Below are positions 27,303 to 35,505 of a DNA stretch of 64,000 bases, piece by piece. The position numbers and the translations under genes were made by a program. The stretch covers positions 1,674,001 through 1,738,000 of the forward strand of contig NZ_CP030033.1 of assembly GCF_003611035.1 (NCBI RefSeq), in the 5' to 3' direction. Each line of letters begins with the position of its first letter. Position 1 is the stretch's first letter. A model generated the notes under the pieces. The model saw only the letters and a list, made by a program, of their open reading frames with translations. It made no database searches and was not told the DNA's origin. Source of the stretch: Cryobacterium soli. GTDB lineage: Bacteria > Actinomycetota > Actinomycetes > Actinomycetales > Microbacteriaceae.

Positions 27303-28714
27303 TTGCTTCGGCCCTTCGCGATGGTAACCAGACTCGATTCGTTCTCGCCGGGTGCCGCCATTGTGCGCATTGCGCTGAACCGAGCAGAGTATTCGCGACT
27401 CTTAATTCCCTGTCGAGACACCTTCGTGGGGACGATTGCGAGAATTGAACCCCCGAAGTCGTTCAGGGCCTCAGCGGCGACAGCCAAGTCATCCTTGGTC
27501 GTACTGCCTGATGCAATGACCAGGATGGTGCCTCCAGCCAGTCTGCTGAGGATGACTGCGTCAACGCTGCCAGCAACAGGCGGAGAATCTACAAGAACGT
27601 AGTCGAATTCATCTCCGAGCAGCTTCAAGAGAGAGCGGAAGGGTGGTGTATCGAAACGTGACGCCACGCCCACAGGGGTCGCAGCAGAGATCACCCGAAT
27701 TTCGCCTTTGACGGCTCGAAAGCTCGGAGGAAATTGAGCGCTATCACGAAGAAGGTCCGCCCAGGCGGTTGCATCTTGAATCCCCAGGCGCTTACTAATG
27801 CTTGTGTTCTCGGAGTCTGCGTCGACGACGACGACACTTGAACCGGAGTTGGCCAAGCCAAGCGCCATCAGGGACGTGACCGTTGAACCACCAGCACCAA
27901 AATTAGAGCCGGCTATTGCGTACGTTCGGGAGGTGTTTCCTTGACTCAGGGCCGGAAGCATCCGCAGGATGCTGTGCGCGGCATCCTGGACCTCCTTGTT
28001 GAGGCCGTCAACAGTTTGGCCCTCAGCCAGTTCCTGTACCCAAGGTGTAGGTCCGAGTATCGGGGCTAATGTCACGGCTTTGAGATCCCGGGCTGTATAA
28101 ATCCGCTTGTCCTGTGCAGCGCGAGCGAAAGCCATCAACACCCCGCCGGCCAGCCCGAATAAGAGACCGAGACTGAGAAGCAACTTGAGATTCGGCGAAA
28201 CAGGGGCCTTCGGCATCGATGCCTCGTTGACCGTCTCGACGAGCACCGGCCCAGCAGCCGCACCCAACGGATTCTCCAACTCGTCAACAATTGCGTCGCC
28301 GAGATGCTTAGCCGTTGATGCGGCGATTTTCTGTGCCAGGCCTGCATTCTCGTTCGAGACTCGAACTGTCAGAAGCGCCGTTGCCGGGGGTGCGAAAACA
28401 TCCACTGCTGCCGCTAGGTCCGAAACAGTGGTGGTCAAGGAAAGATCCTGGATGACCCGATCTAACACGAGGGAAGACGTGGCTATCGGCGCGTAAGTGA
28501 TCACGGACTGACGTGAAAAGCTTGCCCCCACTTGGAGCTCACTCGCCGTCGCCCCCGCAACTGCCTGCACTCTCACGAGCAGCTGAGCTTCGGACGTGTA
28601 TTTCGGCGGCGTCATCATTGATATCGCAAGAGCAATGAGAACCCCGAGGGCCACCAGGGAAGGAAGCAGATACCAACGCCTTCTCAGAACAGAGAGATAG
28701 TCACTTATGTCCAT
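27299..28714 (-). CDS. Wzz/BY-kinase-like chain-length protein with degenerate P-loop
   Basis: 471 residues, a fusion of a Wzz-type N-terminus (ISDYLSVLRRRWYLLPSLVA, second helix around LKLLLSLGLLFGLAGGVLM) and a cytoplasmic CpsD/tyrosine-kinase-like ATPase. Walker A' (VVVVDADSE) and Walker B (FDYVLVDSPP) are recognisable. The P-loop reads AGSNFGAGGSTVTSL: the lysine of the usual GxGKST is glycine 276 (codon GGT). The C-terminus also lacks the tyrosine cluster that BY-kinases autophosphorylate, having one Tyr. It may therefore regulate chain length without normal kinase activity; this is inference. ATG 28714 is preferred over TTG 28717 because GGGGG lies about 7 bases upstream. It heads the minus-strand operon to VanZ. 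Confidence 0.88.
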   Translation of the reverse strand: MDISDYLSVLRRRWYLLPSLVALGVLIALAISMMTPPKYTSEAQLLVRVQAVAGATASELQVGASFSRQSVITYAPIATSSLVLDRVIQDLSLTTTVSDLAAAVDVFAPPATALLTVRVSNENAGLAQKIAASTAKHLGDAIVDELENPLGAAAGPVLVETVNEASMPKAPVSPNLKLLLSLGLLFGLAGGVLMAFARAAQDKRIYTARDLKAVTLAPILGPTPWVQELAEGQTVDGLNKEVQDAAHSILRMLPALSQGNTSRTYAIAGSNFGAGGSTVTSLMALGLANSGSSVVVVDADSENTSISKRLGIQDATAWADLLRDSAQFPPSFRAVKGEIRVISAATPVGVASRFDTPPFRSLLKLLGDEFDYVLVDSPPVAGSVDAVILSRLAGGTILVIASGSTTKDDLAVAAEALNDFGGSILAIVPTKVSRQGIKSREYSARFSAMRTMAAPGENESSLVTIAKGRSN

Positions 28715-29180
28715 CAATTGGCCCCCAGAGTCGCGCGAAACAAACCATCACTGTGCGACAGATTTGCTCTCATTATGACAAGTGTGCCATAGCGCCACTG
28801 GCCCTCCTTTCGTTCTATCGCTGATCAGACGCCCGGCGCGCAACGGGTGATCGCACCCAAACACTGGACGAGCAGTTGATCGGCGTCCCTTTCTGCCATT
28901 CGCCCATGGCCTCGTATACGGTCCACATGCTCCACCCCATCTTGCCGAGGTCGCCGACATGCCGGCATGGGTGGGTGACCTCCGATTTTGGGGACGGCAC
29001 CCTTAGTGCCCTGTCGCGCGCGGCCCATTTGACATCAATGGCTGCACCTAAACTGACGAAGCCGACGAATTCGTCTGCAGACTGATGGAGGCTTCGCGAA
29101 CAATGCCGACGACCACGTGTGCCGAATTACAGTCCCGGAAGCCTCTATGCCTGAGTGCCACCCGAACAAAGCGACTGTAG
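28715..29180. other. 466-bp divergent intergenic region
   Basis: No gene is supported. It holds the promoters of two divergent operons. A minus-strand CATAAT (28777-28772) could be the -10 for the Wzz-like operon. On the plus strand a perfect TTGACA at 29029-29034 has only a TAAACT 14 bases further on, which is a short spacing. The sequence is richer in AT than surrounding coding DNA. Confidence 0.45.
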
Positions 29181-30635
29181 GTGAGCACCCTTGGCCAGAA
29201 GGCCGTGCGCGGGGGCGGTATTGTCTTGACGGGCCAATTGGCGAAGGTACTCCTGCAGTTGGGGGGCCTGGTTGTTCTCGGCCGGATTCTTTCACCGGCA
29301 GACTTCGGCTTGATAGCCATGGTCACTGCGATTGTGGGTGTGGCCGATGTCTTGCGTGACATGGGGCTATCGTCGGCCGCTATCCAGGCGAAAACGATCT
29401 CCCACGCCCAGCAAAGCAACCTGTTCTGGCTGAATTCCGCTGTGGGGCTCTTGCTCACGGTCACCGCAATCGCGGTCGCTTGGCCCATTGCGGCACTTTA
29501 CGGCGACGACCGGCTAGCCGTTATCACCATGGCGGTTGCGCCTATGTTCTTGTTGAACGGCGTACAAACTCAGTTCCAGGCACACCTCGCCCGGGGCCTT
29601 CGCTTCGCGCAGCTGAGTATCTCCGAAGTTCTATCCATGATCCTCGGACTTGCGGCTGCGATCGGCCTAGCTCTGTTGGGATTTGGGTACTGGGCTTTGG
29701 TTGGACAGCTCATTGTGCAAGCTGCCACCCTACTCATCGCGCGTGCGCTCATGTCGGGATGGCGGCCTGGCCTGCCTGACAGGAGGGAACCGACCCGCCA
29801 TCTCGTCCGTTATGGCGGCAACCTCATGGCATCCCAGCTACTCGTTTACGCCAGCAGCAACGTACCGAGCGTCATCATCGGCTCCCGGTTCGGCGCCTCC
29901 GCACTCGGGTTCTACGGCCGGGCGTCGCAGTTGGTCACATTCCCTATGAACCAGCTCTTCACACCGATGACAAATGTCGCACTCCCCGTTCTTTCACGAT
30001 CCCATAGTGAACCTGAGCAATTCGAACGACACCTGATACGAGCACAAATTGTCCTAAGCTACGCAGTTGTCGGGCTTCTGGGTCTGGCGATCGTCTGGGC
30101 AATGCCCATAATCCCTCTTATATTTGGGCAGGTCTGGGAACCGTCCGCGCCGCTGTTTCAGGTTCTAGCCGTTGCCGGCGCTTTTCAAGCCGTTAGCTAC
30201 GTGGTGTATTGGGTCTTTCTTGCGAAAGGTCTGACCGGATCGCACTTCAGGTACTCCATCATGTCTCGGTCCATACTCATAGCAGTTGTGCTGCTCGGGA
30301 GCTTCTTTGGCGCGATGGGAGTGGCGGTGGGCTACGTGATGGGCGTGGCCCTCGGCTGGCCGCTATCACTATTCTGGTTGCGTCGCCATAGAGTCGCTCC
30401 AATCAAGAGGATGTTCTTCACAGGTCTCCGAGTGCTGACTGTTGGGCTGGTTATTACTGGAGGCGGGCTGATCGTTTCTTCGGTTACGCGCGACTATGGA
30501 GCAATCCTTCAGATGGCGACGTCCGGGGCCGCGTTCGTGGCTCTGGCGTGTGCTGTGATGTTTTCACTCCCGGTCACGCGACGAGATCTCGGGATAGTCC
30601 AAGGCACCGTTCGTCACCTCTTGCCGGGGCGCTGA
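29181..30635 (+). CDS. Lipopolysaccharide/oligosaccharide flippase (Wzx-like, MOP superfamily)
   Basis: 484 residues with about fourteen membrane segments. GQKAVRGGGIVLTGQLAKVL at the start, LGRILSPADFGLIAMVTAI in helix 2, and GLSSAAIQAKTISHAQQSNL are characteristic of WzxC/polysaccharide_synt flippases. The middle has ARSALGFYGRASQL-like GASALGFYGRASQLVTFPMN. It would translocate an undecaprenyl-pyrophosphate-linked repeat unit to the outer face for polymerisation by the Wzy-like protein encoded on the other side of the divergent region. The GTG start at 29181 has no clear ribosome site, so the exact N-terminus is uncertain. It is followed by a pyruvyltransferase-like gene on the same strand. 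Confidence 0.93.
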   Translation: MSTLGQKAVRGGGIVLTGQLAKVLLQLGGLVVLGRILSPADFGLIAMVTAIVGVADVLRDMGLSSAAIQAKTISHAQQSNLFWLNSAVGLLLTVTAIAVAWPIAALYGDDRLAVITMAVAPMFLLNGVQTQFQAHLARGLRFAQLSISEVLSMILGLAAAIGLALLGFGYWALVGQLIVQAATLLIARALMSGWRPGLPDRREPTRHLVRYGGNLMASQLLVYASSNVPSVIIGSRFGASALGFYGRASQLVTFPMNQLFTPMTNVALPVLSRSHSEPEQFERHLIRAQIVLSYAVVGLLGLAIVWAMPIIPLIFGQVWEPSAPLFQVLAVAGAFQAVSYVVYWVFLAKGLTGSHFRYSIMSRSILIAVVLLGSFFGAMGVAVGYVMGVALGWPLSLFWLRRHRVAPIKRMFFTGLRVLTVGLVITGGGLIVSSVTRDYGAILQMATSGAAFVALACAVMFSLPVTRRDLGIVQGTVRHLLPGR

Positions 30636-30688
30636 ACGAAACGAGTCATCTCACCCTTCTTATTCGCAAACTCTTAGGAATTCAGACA

Positions 30689-31573
30689 TTGAACAGCATC
30701 AAGCTCTTTTGGTGGTCGCCCCGTCGGTCCATTCGACTAGTCCTCCCGGAAATCCGGCACAACGCACGTGCCTGGTTGCATCAAGCCGCTCTGACTCAAC
30801 GCCCGCTTCTTAACTTCGGCGATGAACTGTCTCCCCTCCTCGTCGCGGCTGTGACCGGCCGCCGCGTGGTCTGGGCGCCTCCTTCTAGAGCAGAACTTGT
30901 TGCGGTTGGGTCCATTCTCGAGCTAGCAGCGATGACCCCGACTAAAGCGGTGATTTGGGGTACAGGGCTCCGCGGCGTTCCGTCTCAGAGCGCTCTGCCC
31001 ACTTTGCACCAAAACATCGGACCGATAATCGCACTCCGAGGACCCAATTCCCGACTCGCGCTTGGTCTCGCTGACGAGACCGCACTGGGCGACCCCGGCC
31101 TGCTGGCCCCGATGCTCGTTGAGCGGCAGTCTCGTCCCCGAACAGATTTGCTAGTTATCCCGCATTTCTCCGCGTGGAATTCGTCAGCTGGTCGCCGCGG
31201 CTTGTCCGGCATTAGGAAGGCGGGCCTGCGCATTGCACCGCCGTCGCTGGAGCCAATCGCGATGCTCAAGGAGATCGCTAATTCCAGATTCGTACTGTCC
31301 TCCAGTTTGCACGGGGTGGTGGTCGCACACAGCCTGGGTGTTCCCGCCCAGCTGCTAACCAATGAGGCTCAGAAGCGAGAGCCGATGTGGAAATACGAAG
31401 ACTATTTTGCTTCCCTGGGTGCTTCGATGTCGACCATGCCTTTCGAAAGATTGCTCGATGCGTCCACGGTCGATGAGGCCTACCTGAAGCGCGAGGAGGA
31501 AGCGCCCTCACTTGAGTCTGCATCCTCGAATCTGGCCAAGGGGCTAGCCAGTTCATTGCGCGAGCACTTCTAG
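30689..31573 (+). CDS. Polysaccharide pyruvyl transferase family protein
   Basis: 294 residues from TTG 30689, chosen because TAGGAA lies 8 bases upstream; the frame is open to 30548 but that part overlaps the flippase gene. Family blocks: LLNFGDELSPLLVAAVTGR, VAVGSIL, VIWGTGLRG, the ALRGPNSRLAL motif, LGDPGLLAPML, and near the C-terminus RFVLSSSLHGVVVAHSLGVP, whose SSLHG histidine is highly conserved. The family adds ketal pyruvate to sugars of exopolysaccharides or secondary wall polymers, which can bind SLH-type proteins. Enzymatic activity is inferred. It probably forms a two-gene operon with the flippase; downstream DNA is decayed. Confidence 0.88.
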   Translation: MNSIKLFWWSPRRSIRLVLPEIRHNARAWLHQAALTQRPLLNFGDELSPLLVAAVTGRRVVWAPPSRAELVAVGSILELAAMTPTKAVIWGTGLRGVPSQSALPTLHQNIGPIIALRGPNSRLALGLADETALGDPGLLAPMLVERQSRPRTDLLVIPHFSAWNSSAGRRGLSGIRKAGLRIAPPSLEPIAMLKEIANSRFVLSSSLHGVVVAHSLGVPAQLLTNEAQKREPMWKYEDYFASLGASMSTMPFERLLDASTVDEAYLKREEEAPSLESASSNLAKGLASSLREHF

Positions 31574-32740
31574 AAAGGACGTCACGCGGGGCCGGCTCGT
31601 CTCATCAGCGCTCACGTCCGAGATGAGTGGATGGCCTGGTGAGCGAATTGAATGCGGTGGAGCTCAGCTACCATCTGCATGAGGCATGTTTGTCGCCGTG
31701 ATTTCCATCGTGAGCACAACTCATCTCAAGTCGCCGCCCAATCTCGATTCGGGCCCATGCTGTTCGCCGGTTCCGCCTTCGGAGGCTCCTTCAGCGGCCA
31801 CGCTCGATGCCGTTCGATTGCGCAGCGCGGTGCGGAACTTAGCCCAGCCCATCGGTGATGAGGTCACCGTCCGCCAATCCCCGCAGCGCTCCACTGAACC
31901 GAGCTGAACGAAGACGCGTTTTGTGCCAGCCCGATGGGAGCGTTGGGTGGCTCAGCCCCGTCAAACTGGGTCTCCTCGCAACCCGGCTACTCGATGATCG
32001 CGTTTGCCAGTTGGTACCGTGGGCGCCCGAGCCGCACTAGCGGTCAGCGGACCTCGTTCCCGGATCTGGTGAGTCAGCGTCTAATAGATCTAGAGAAGCC
32101 CAGCAGGCGAGCGGTTCGGCAGCATCCCCAGCGAAGGATGCTGGACCTCGGCCAGCCGGGAAGTGAATTAATCGTAGAACAATGAACGCCTCGAATGGGC
32201 CCGCTGTGGCGCGTGGGACTCACGAGGGGTGCGCTGGCAAGCGTGATACGGCCACGACGACCTATTAGTGGTCTAGCAACGGCGTGGCCGCTATCGGCGT
32301 GACCACGCCGACCCGCAAGTTGGCGACCGCCGTCGGCGGCAAGACGGCCAAGGTGCAGGCCACAGCCACGAAGCTCGGCTACCAAGCAAGATCTCCCCGT
32401 GCATGGCGGCACTCTGGTCGCACTCCTCGCCGGCGAGTTCGACCGCTGGTTCGTGCTAGTTAGTAGGACCGCCGCTCGCCCTCGCGGCTGCGCGGCTGTC
32501 GGCCGGGCCAGCTATTCCGACGGTGCCACTCTTTGAGGGGATATGAGCCCTGCGCTTGATGGCCAGGCTGGCGGCAACAATTGCGAGGACCGACGTTAGC
32601 GGCCGTGGTGGATACGGCGGGGAACGGCACTCTTTCAACCTTCGCTGGGAGCAGCGCTACCGCCACGACTGAGCTACACGTTTAACCTTTAGCTTTCCGG
32701 GCCTTGGAAAGCGCTATGGTTGCGCGGAGGTATTACACAA
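31574..32740. other. 1.17-kb region of mostly decayed DNA
   Basis: Apart from the pseudogene fragment at 32245-32459 (separate entry) I recognise no gene. Short open frames (for example 31686-31907) lack similarity to anything I know. The region ends with a usable ribosome site for the acyltransferase gene at 32741. It probably represents the scar of past insertions and deletions at the edge of the island. Confidence 0.55.
32245..32459 (+). pseudogene. Decayed fragment of an Ig-repeat protein/O-antigen-ligase gene junction
   Basis: Read in the frame of AAG 32317, the DNA encodes TATTTY-stop-WSSNGVA, then KLATAVGG and VQATATKLGY up to 32382. The intact gene at 34081-35439 has TATYQWYRNGVA, KLATADGG and VQVTATKLGY, so a CAG (Gln) has become TAG at 32266. 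After this, ATGGCGGCACTCTGG (32403) and FDRWF (32438-32452, after a frameshift) match the start of the next gene at 35.5 kb (AALW ... FDRWF). The fragment thus keeps remains of two adjacent genes in the same order, with intervening deletions. It is not expressible as a protein. Confidence 0.8.
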
Positions 32741-33856
32741 ATGACGAGGCGTCTGGCATGGATAGACACGGCGCGCGCGTTCTGTGTCGTGGCTGTGGTC
32801 TTGTACCACTTCCTCATTTGGAACCGTGAGTCCCTTACACATGGCCTCGGGCCGTTTGATGAGCAATGGGACCAGGTAACAGCTGTCCTGAGTCGGGTGC
32901 GGATACCCGTTTTGCTAGCACTGTCAGGCCTACTATTTGCAAGTGGATTTTCACAAGGTTGGCGGAAGGGAATCCTCGCCGTCGGGGCTAACTACTATCT
33001 TTATTTCGTGTGGCTCTCCATGTACTTCATTTTCTATTCGAGCATTGGAGTCACTGGACTTCCCCACGGCGTGAATGACTTGCGCTCTTATGTTTCACAG
33101 CTGCTCCGACCCGAGACCACCCTCTGGTATGTGTTCGCCCTAGGGGTTTACGTCGGCGCAGTCATGGTCCTAAAGATGTGTGGAGTCCCCTACTGGGCCG
33201 TTTATTTCCTGAGCCTATTGGCCTGGTTCATAGGTACGTTCGGGACGGTCGAAATGGCAGCTGGGAAGATTCTTCGGAATTTTGTCTTCTTTGCAATTGG
33301 ACTGTATGCGTCCAAGACACTGCGCAAGATTGGCGACGCAGGAATTTATTGGGCTTTGGCATTCATTGCGTTGTTCTCACTACTGACCTTCGTGGGCATC
33401 AACAGTAGAGATCCGATCTTGTTTCCGATTCTTCTGCTCGCGGCTGGAATAACAGCGATTCCGGCAGTCTTCTCCTCGTTTGGTCAGCTCGCCAAAGTGA
33501 AGTTGGTTTCCGCCATTGGATCATTCGTCGGCTCACGGACCCTACCGATCTATGTCTTGCACGTACCACTCCTGGCAGTCGTGTCTTTGATAGCAACAGA
33601 GACCACCCAACTCGGAGCTCTTGCCGGAACCAAGGCCGGCGATATTTCGATTCCTCTCGTTGCCACGGTCCTGGTCGTTGCGATTTCCTGTCTCCTCCAC
33701 GTGGTGCTTGCCAGAATCCCCGGAAACCCCCTCTTTAAATTGCCGAGTCTTATCGATCGATACATACGTTTTGGACTACCGGCAACGCTTCGCACCCGGC
33801 GTGTTCGTCTAAGCCAACACACAAGTTCTAGAACGGACGCTGGCAACAGGAGCTGA
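32741..33856 (+). CDS. Acyltransferase 3 family membrane protein
   Basis: 371 residues. ATG 32741 has GGAGG 10 bases upstream. LAWIDTARAFCVVAVVLYHF matches the N-terminal signature of acyltransferase-3 proteins, including the conserved R and H, and about ten membrane segments follow. LPIYVLHVPLLAVVSL near the C-terminus is the family's late conserved block. Unlike the protein at 18-20 kb, it has no SGNH domain, so it more resembles WecH/exopolysaccharide acetyltransferases. The low GC content (about half by eye) contrasts sharply with the GC-rich genes just downstream and suggests acquisition. It sits between the decayed and intact copies of an Ig-repeat gene. Confidence 0.9.
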   Translation: MTRRLAWIDTARAFCVVAVVLYHFLIWNRESLTHGLGPFDEQWDQVTAVLSRVRIPVLLALSGLLFASGFSQGWRKGILAVGANYYLYFVWLSMYFIFYSSIGVTGLPHGVNDLRSYVSQLLRPETTLWYVFALGVYVGAVMVLKMCGVPYWAVYFLSLLAWFIGTFGTVEMAAGKILRNFVFFAIGLYASKTLRKIGDAGIYWALAFIALFSLLTFVGINSRDPILFPILLLAAGITAIPAVFSSFGQLAKVKLVSAIGSFVGSRTLPIYVLHVPLLAVVSLIATETTQLGALAGTKAGDISIPLVATVLVVAISCLLHVVLARIPGNPLFKLPSLIDRYIRFGLPATLRTRRVRLSQHTSSRTDAGNRS

Positions 33857-34080
33857 CCCGATGCCATCTGTGGCCCCGAGCGAACGGCTTCGACTGGCCA
33901 GCTACCAACCTCTCTTCCGCCTGCGTGTCTCGGCCCCCCAACTGGGGTGCTTGACGGCCAATATTCGTGGTCCACAGCGCTTGGCCGACCAATAGTCTTC
34001 GTCGTGGGGGCATTCCTCCGTGTGGACGGGTTACGGCATCAAAAGGTGCGAGCCACACCGGAACCAAATCGGAGGCAATC

Positions 34081-35439
34081 ATGGCAAACAGGCGACGTCA
34101 TATTCGGGAACGCAGCGTTGCTGTGGCTCTGATGCTCTCGGCCGTACTCGCGGTCGGCTCGTTCGCGACGGCTGCACCGGCCAGCGCAGCGATCGCTGGC
34201 GCCGTAACGACCAGCGCCAGCTCGGTCGTAGGCACCGCACCGGGGGGAACGATCGCCGCCGTGCAGCCTCTCGCCCTACCCGCCAAGGCCGCCCTGAGCG
34301 GCACCGTCTACGGGCACACCAAAACCGGAACGAAGCCACTGGCCGGCGTGGGGGTGACGGCCTGGAACGCCACCGGCTCTAAGTACGGCACCACCGATGC
34401 CGCCGGCAGGTACAATCTTGCTGGGCTCAGCGCGGGCAATTACAAAGTGTCCTACGACAAGTACGACACCAGCGCCAGCCTCAGCTTCGTCGGCCAATAC
34501 TGGAAGAACAAGGCCACCGAGGCCCAGGCGAACCCGATCACGGTCGGGGCGACCAATCTTTCCGGCTACAACGTCACCCTGGAGCAGGGCAGTTCGATCT
34601 CAGGGAAACTCACCATGCTCCTGGGCGGGGTGTCGAAGCCGGCCACGACGGTTTCAAAGGTGACGACCTTCTTCAACGGCAGCACCACCGGAGTGGACCA
34701 TTGGGTGTACTTGGATGCGGCAGGCAACTACACCATCTCCCCGCTTGCCGCCGGCAGCTACAAGCTGAGCTTCGGCCAGATCGGAGCCACCTCGGGTCTG
34801 CGTGGTGAGTATTACAACAATGCCTCCACCCTGGCGGCGTCGAAGGCCCTCACCGTGGCGTTCGCGCAAGCCGTTACGGGCATCAACGCCGAATTGGCCG
34901 GCAAACCAGTCGTGTCGGTATCGGCGTATGTGGCCGGCGCCACAACCGTGGGCAGCACTCTCACCGCGTACGCATACACTCAGCCTTACACCGCCACGGC
35001 GACCTACCAGTGGTATCGCAATGGTGTGGCCATCAGCGGGGCGACGAAACAGAAATACGTGCTCGTCGGCAGCGATTCAGGTAAGTCCATTTCGCTCAGG
35101 ACCACAGCAGCCCTGAGCGGCTATACCAGCGCGTGGGCCGCCGCGTCGGCGTGGAGCATTATCCAGCCCGGCGCGCTCACTGGTACCACGCCCACGATCG
35201 CAGGTCTCAAGAAGGTGGGGTCGACCTTGACGGCAACAGCCGGCGCTTGGTCAACCGGAGCCGCAATCAGCTACAAGTGGTTCCGCTCTGGCAAGCCCAT
35301 CAGCGGCGCCACAACCAGCGCCTACAAGTTAGCCACCGCGGACGGCGGGACGGCGATCACGGTGCAGGTCACAGCTACAAAGCTCGGCTACACCACGCTG
35401 AGCAAGACCTCCGCCGCCGTCACCATTCCCAAGCTGTAG
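34081..35439 (+). CDS. Secreted protein with carboxypeptidase-regulatory-like and Ig-like repeats
   Basis: 452 residues; ATG 34081 is preceded by GGAGG at 5 bases, and earlier in-frame ATGs have none. A signal peptide (RRRHIRERSVAVALMLSAVL, cleavage near APASA-AIAG) exports it. Residues about 75-175 and 180-280 are two beta-sandwich modules of the carboxypeptidase regulatory type (GRYNLAGLSAGNYKVSY; GNYTISPLAAGSYKLSF). Two Ig-like units follow (GSTLTAYAY ... YQWYRNGVAISGAT; KVGSTLTATAGAW ... YKWFRSGKPISGAT). No LPXTG motif or C-terminal anchor is seen, so it is released or held by other contacts. Role unknown; surface adhesion is one idea. A decayed partial copy lies at 32.3 kb. Confidence 0.88.
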   Translation: MANRRRHIRERSVAVALMLSAVLAVGSFATAAPASAAIAGAVTTSASSVVGTAPGGTIAAVQPLALPAKAALSGTVYGHTKTGTKPLAGVGVTAWNATGSKYGTTDAAGRYNLAGLSAGNYKVSYDKYDTSASLSFVGQYWKNKATEAQANPITVGATNLSGYNVTLEQGSSISGKLTMLLGGVSKPATTVSKVTTFFNGSTTGVDHWVYLDAAGNYTISPLAAGSYKLSFGQIGATSGLRGEYYNNASTLAASKALTVAFAQAVTGINAELAGKPVVSVSAYVAGATTVGSTLTAYAYTQPYTATATYQWYRNGVAISGATKQKYVLVGSDSGKSISLRTTAALSGYTSAWAAASAWSIIQPGALTGTTPTIAGLKKVGSTLTATAGAWSTGAAISYKWFRSGKPISGATTSAYKLATADGGTAITVQVTATKLGYTTLSKTSAAVTIPKL

Positions 35440-35505
35440 CCACAAGGCCCGGCTATAAACACTCTGATCAAGACCCGGGCGGGCACAGCAGCACTCTGGC
35501 TGCTC

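Noticed and set aside
31686..31907. 73-codon plus-strand frame in the decayed region.
   Set aside because: No family resemblance or ribosome site; it may be a remnant but this cannot be supported.
17983..33856. The low-GC island as a prophage or integrative element.
   Set aside because: No integrase, transposase, tRNA target or direct terminal repeat is visible; homologous replacement explains it better.
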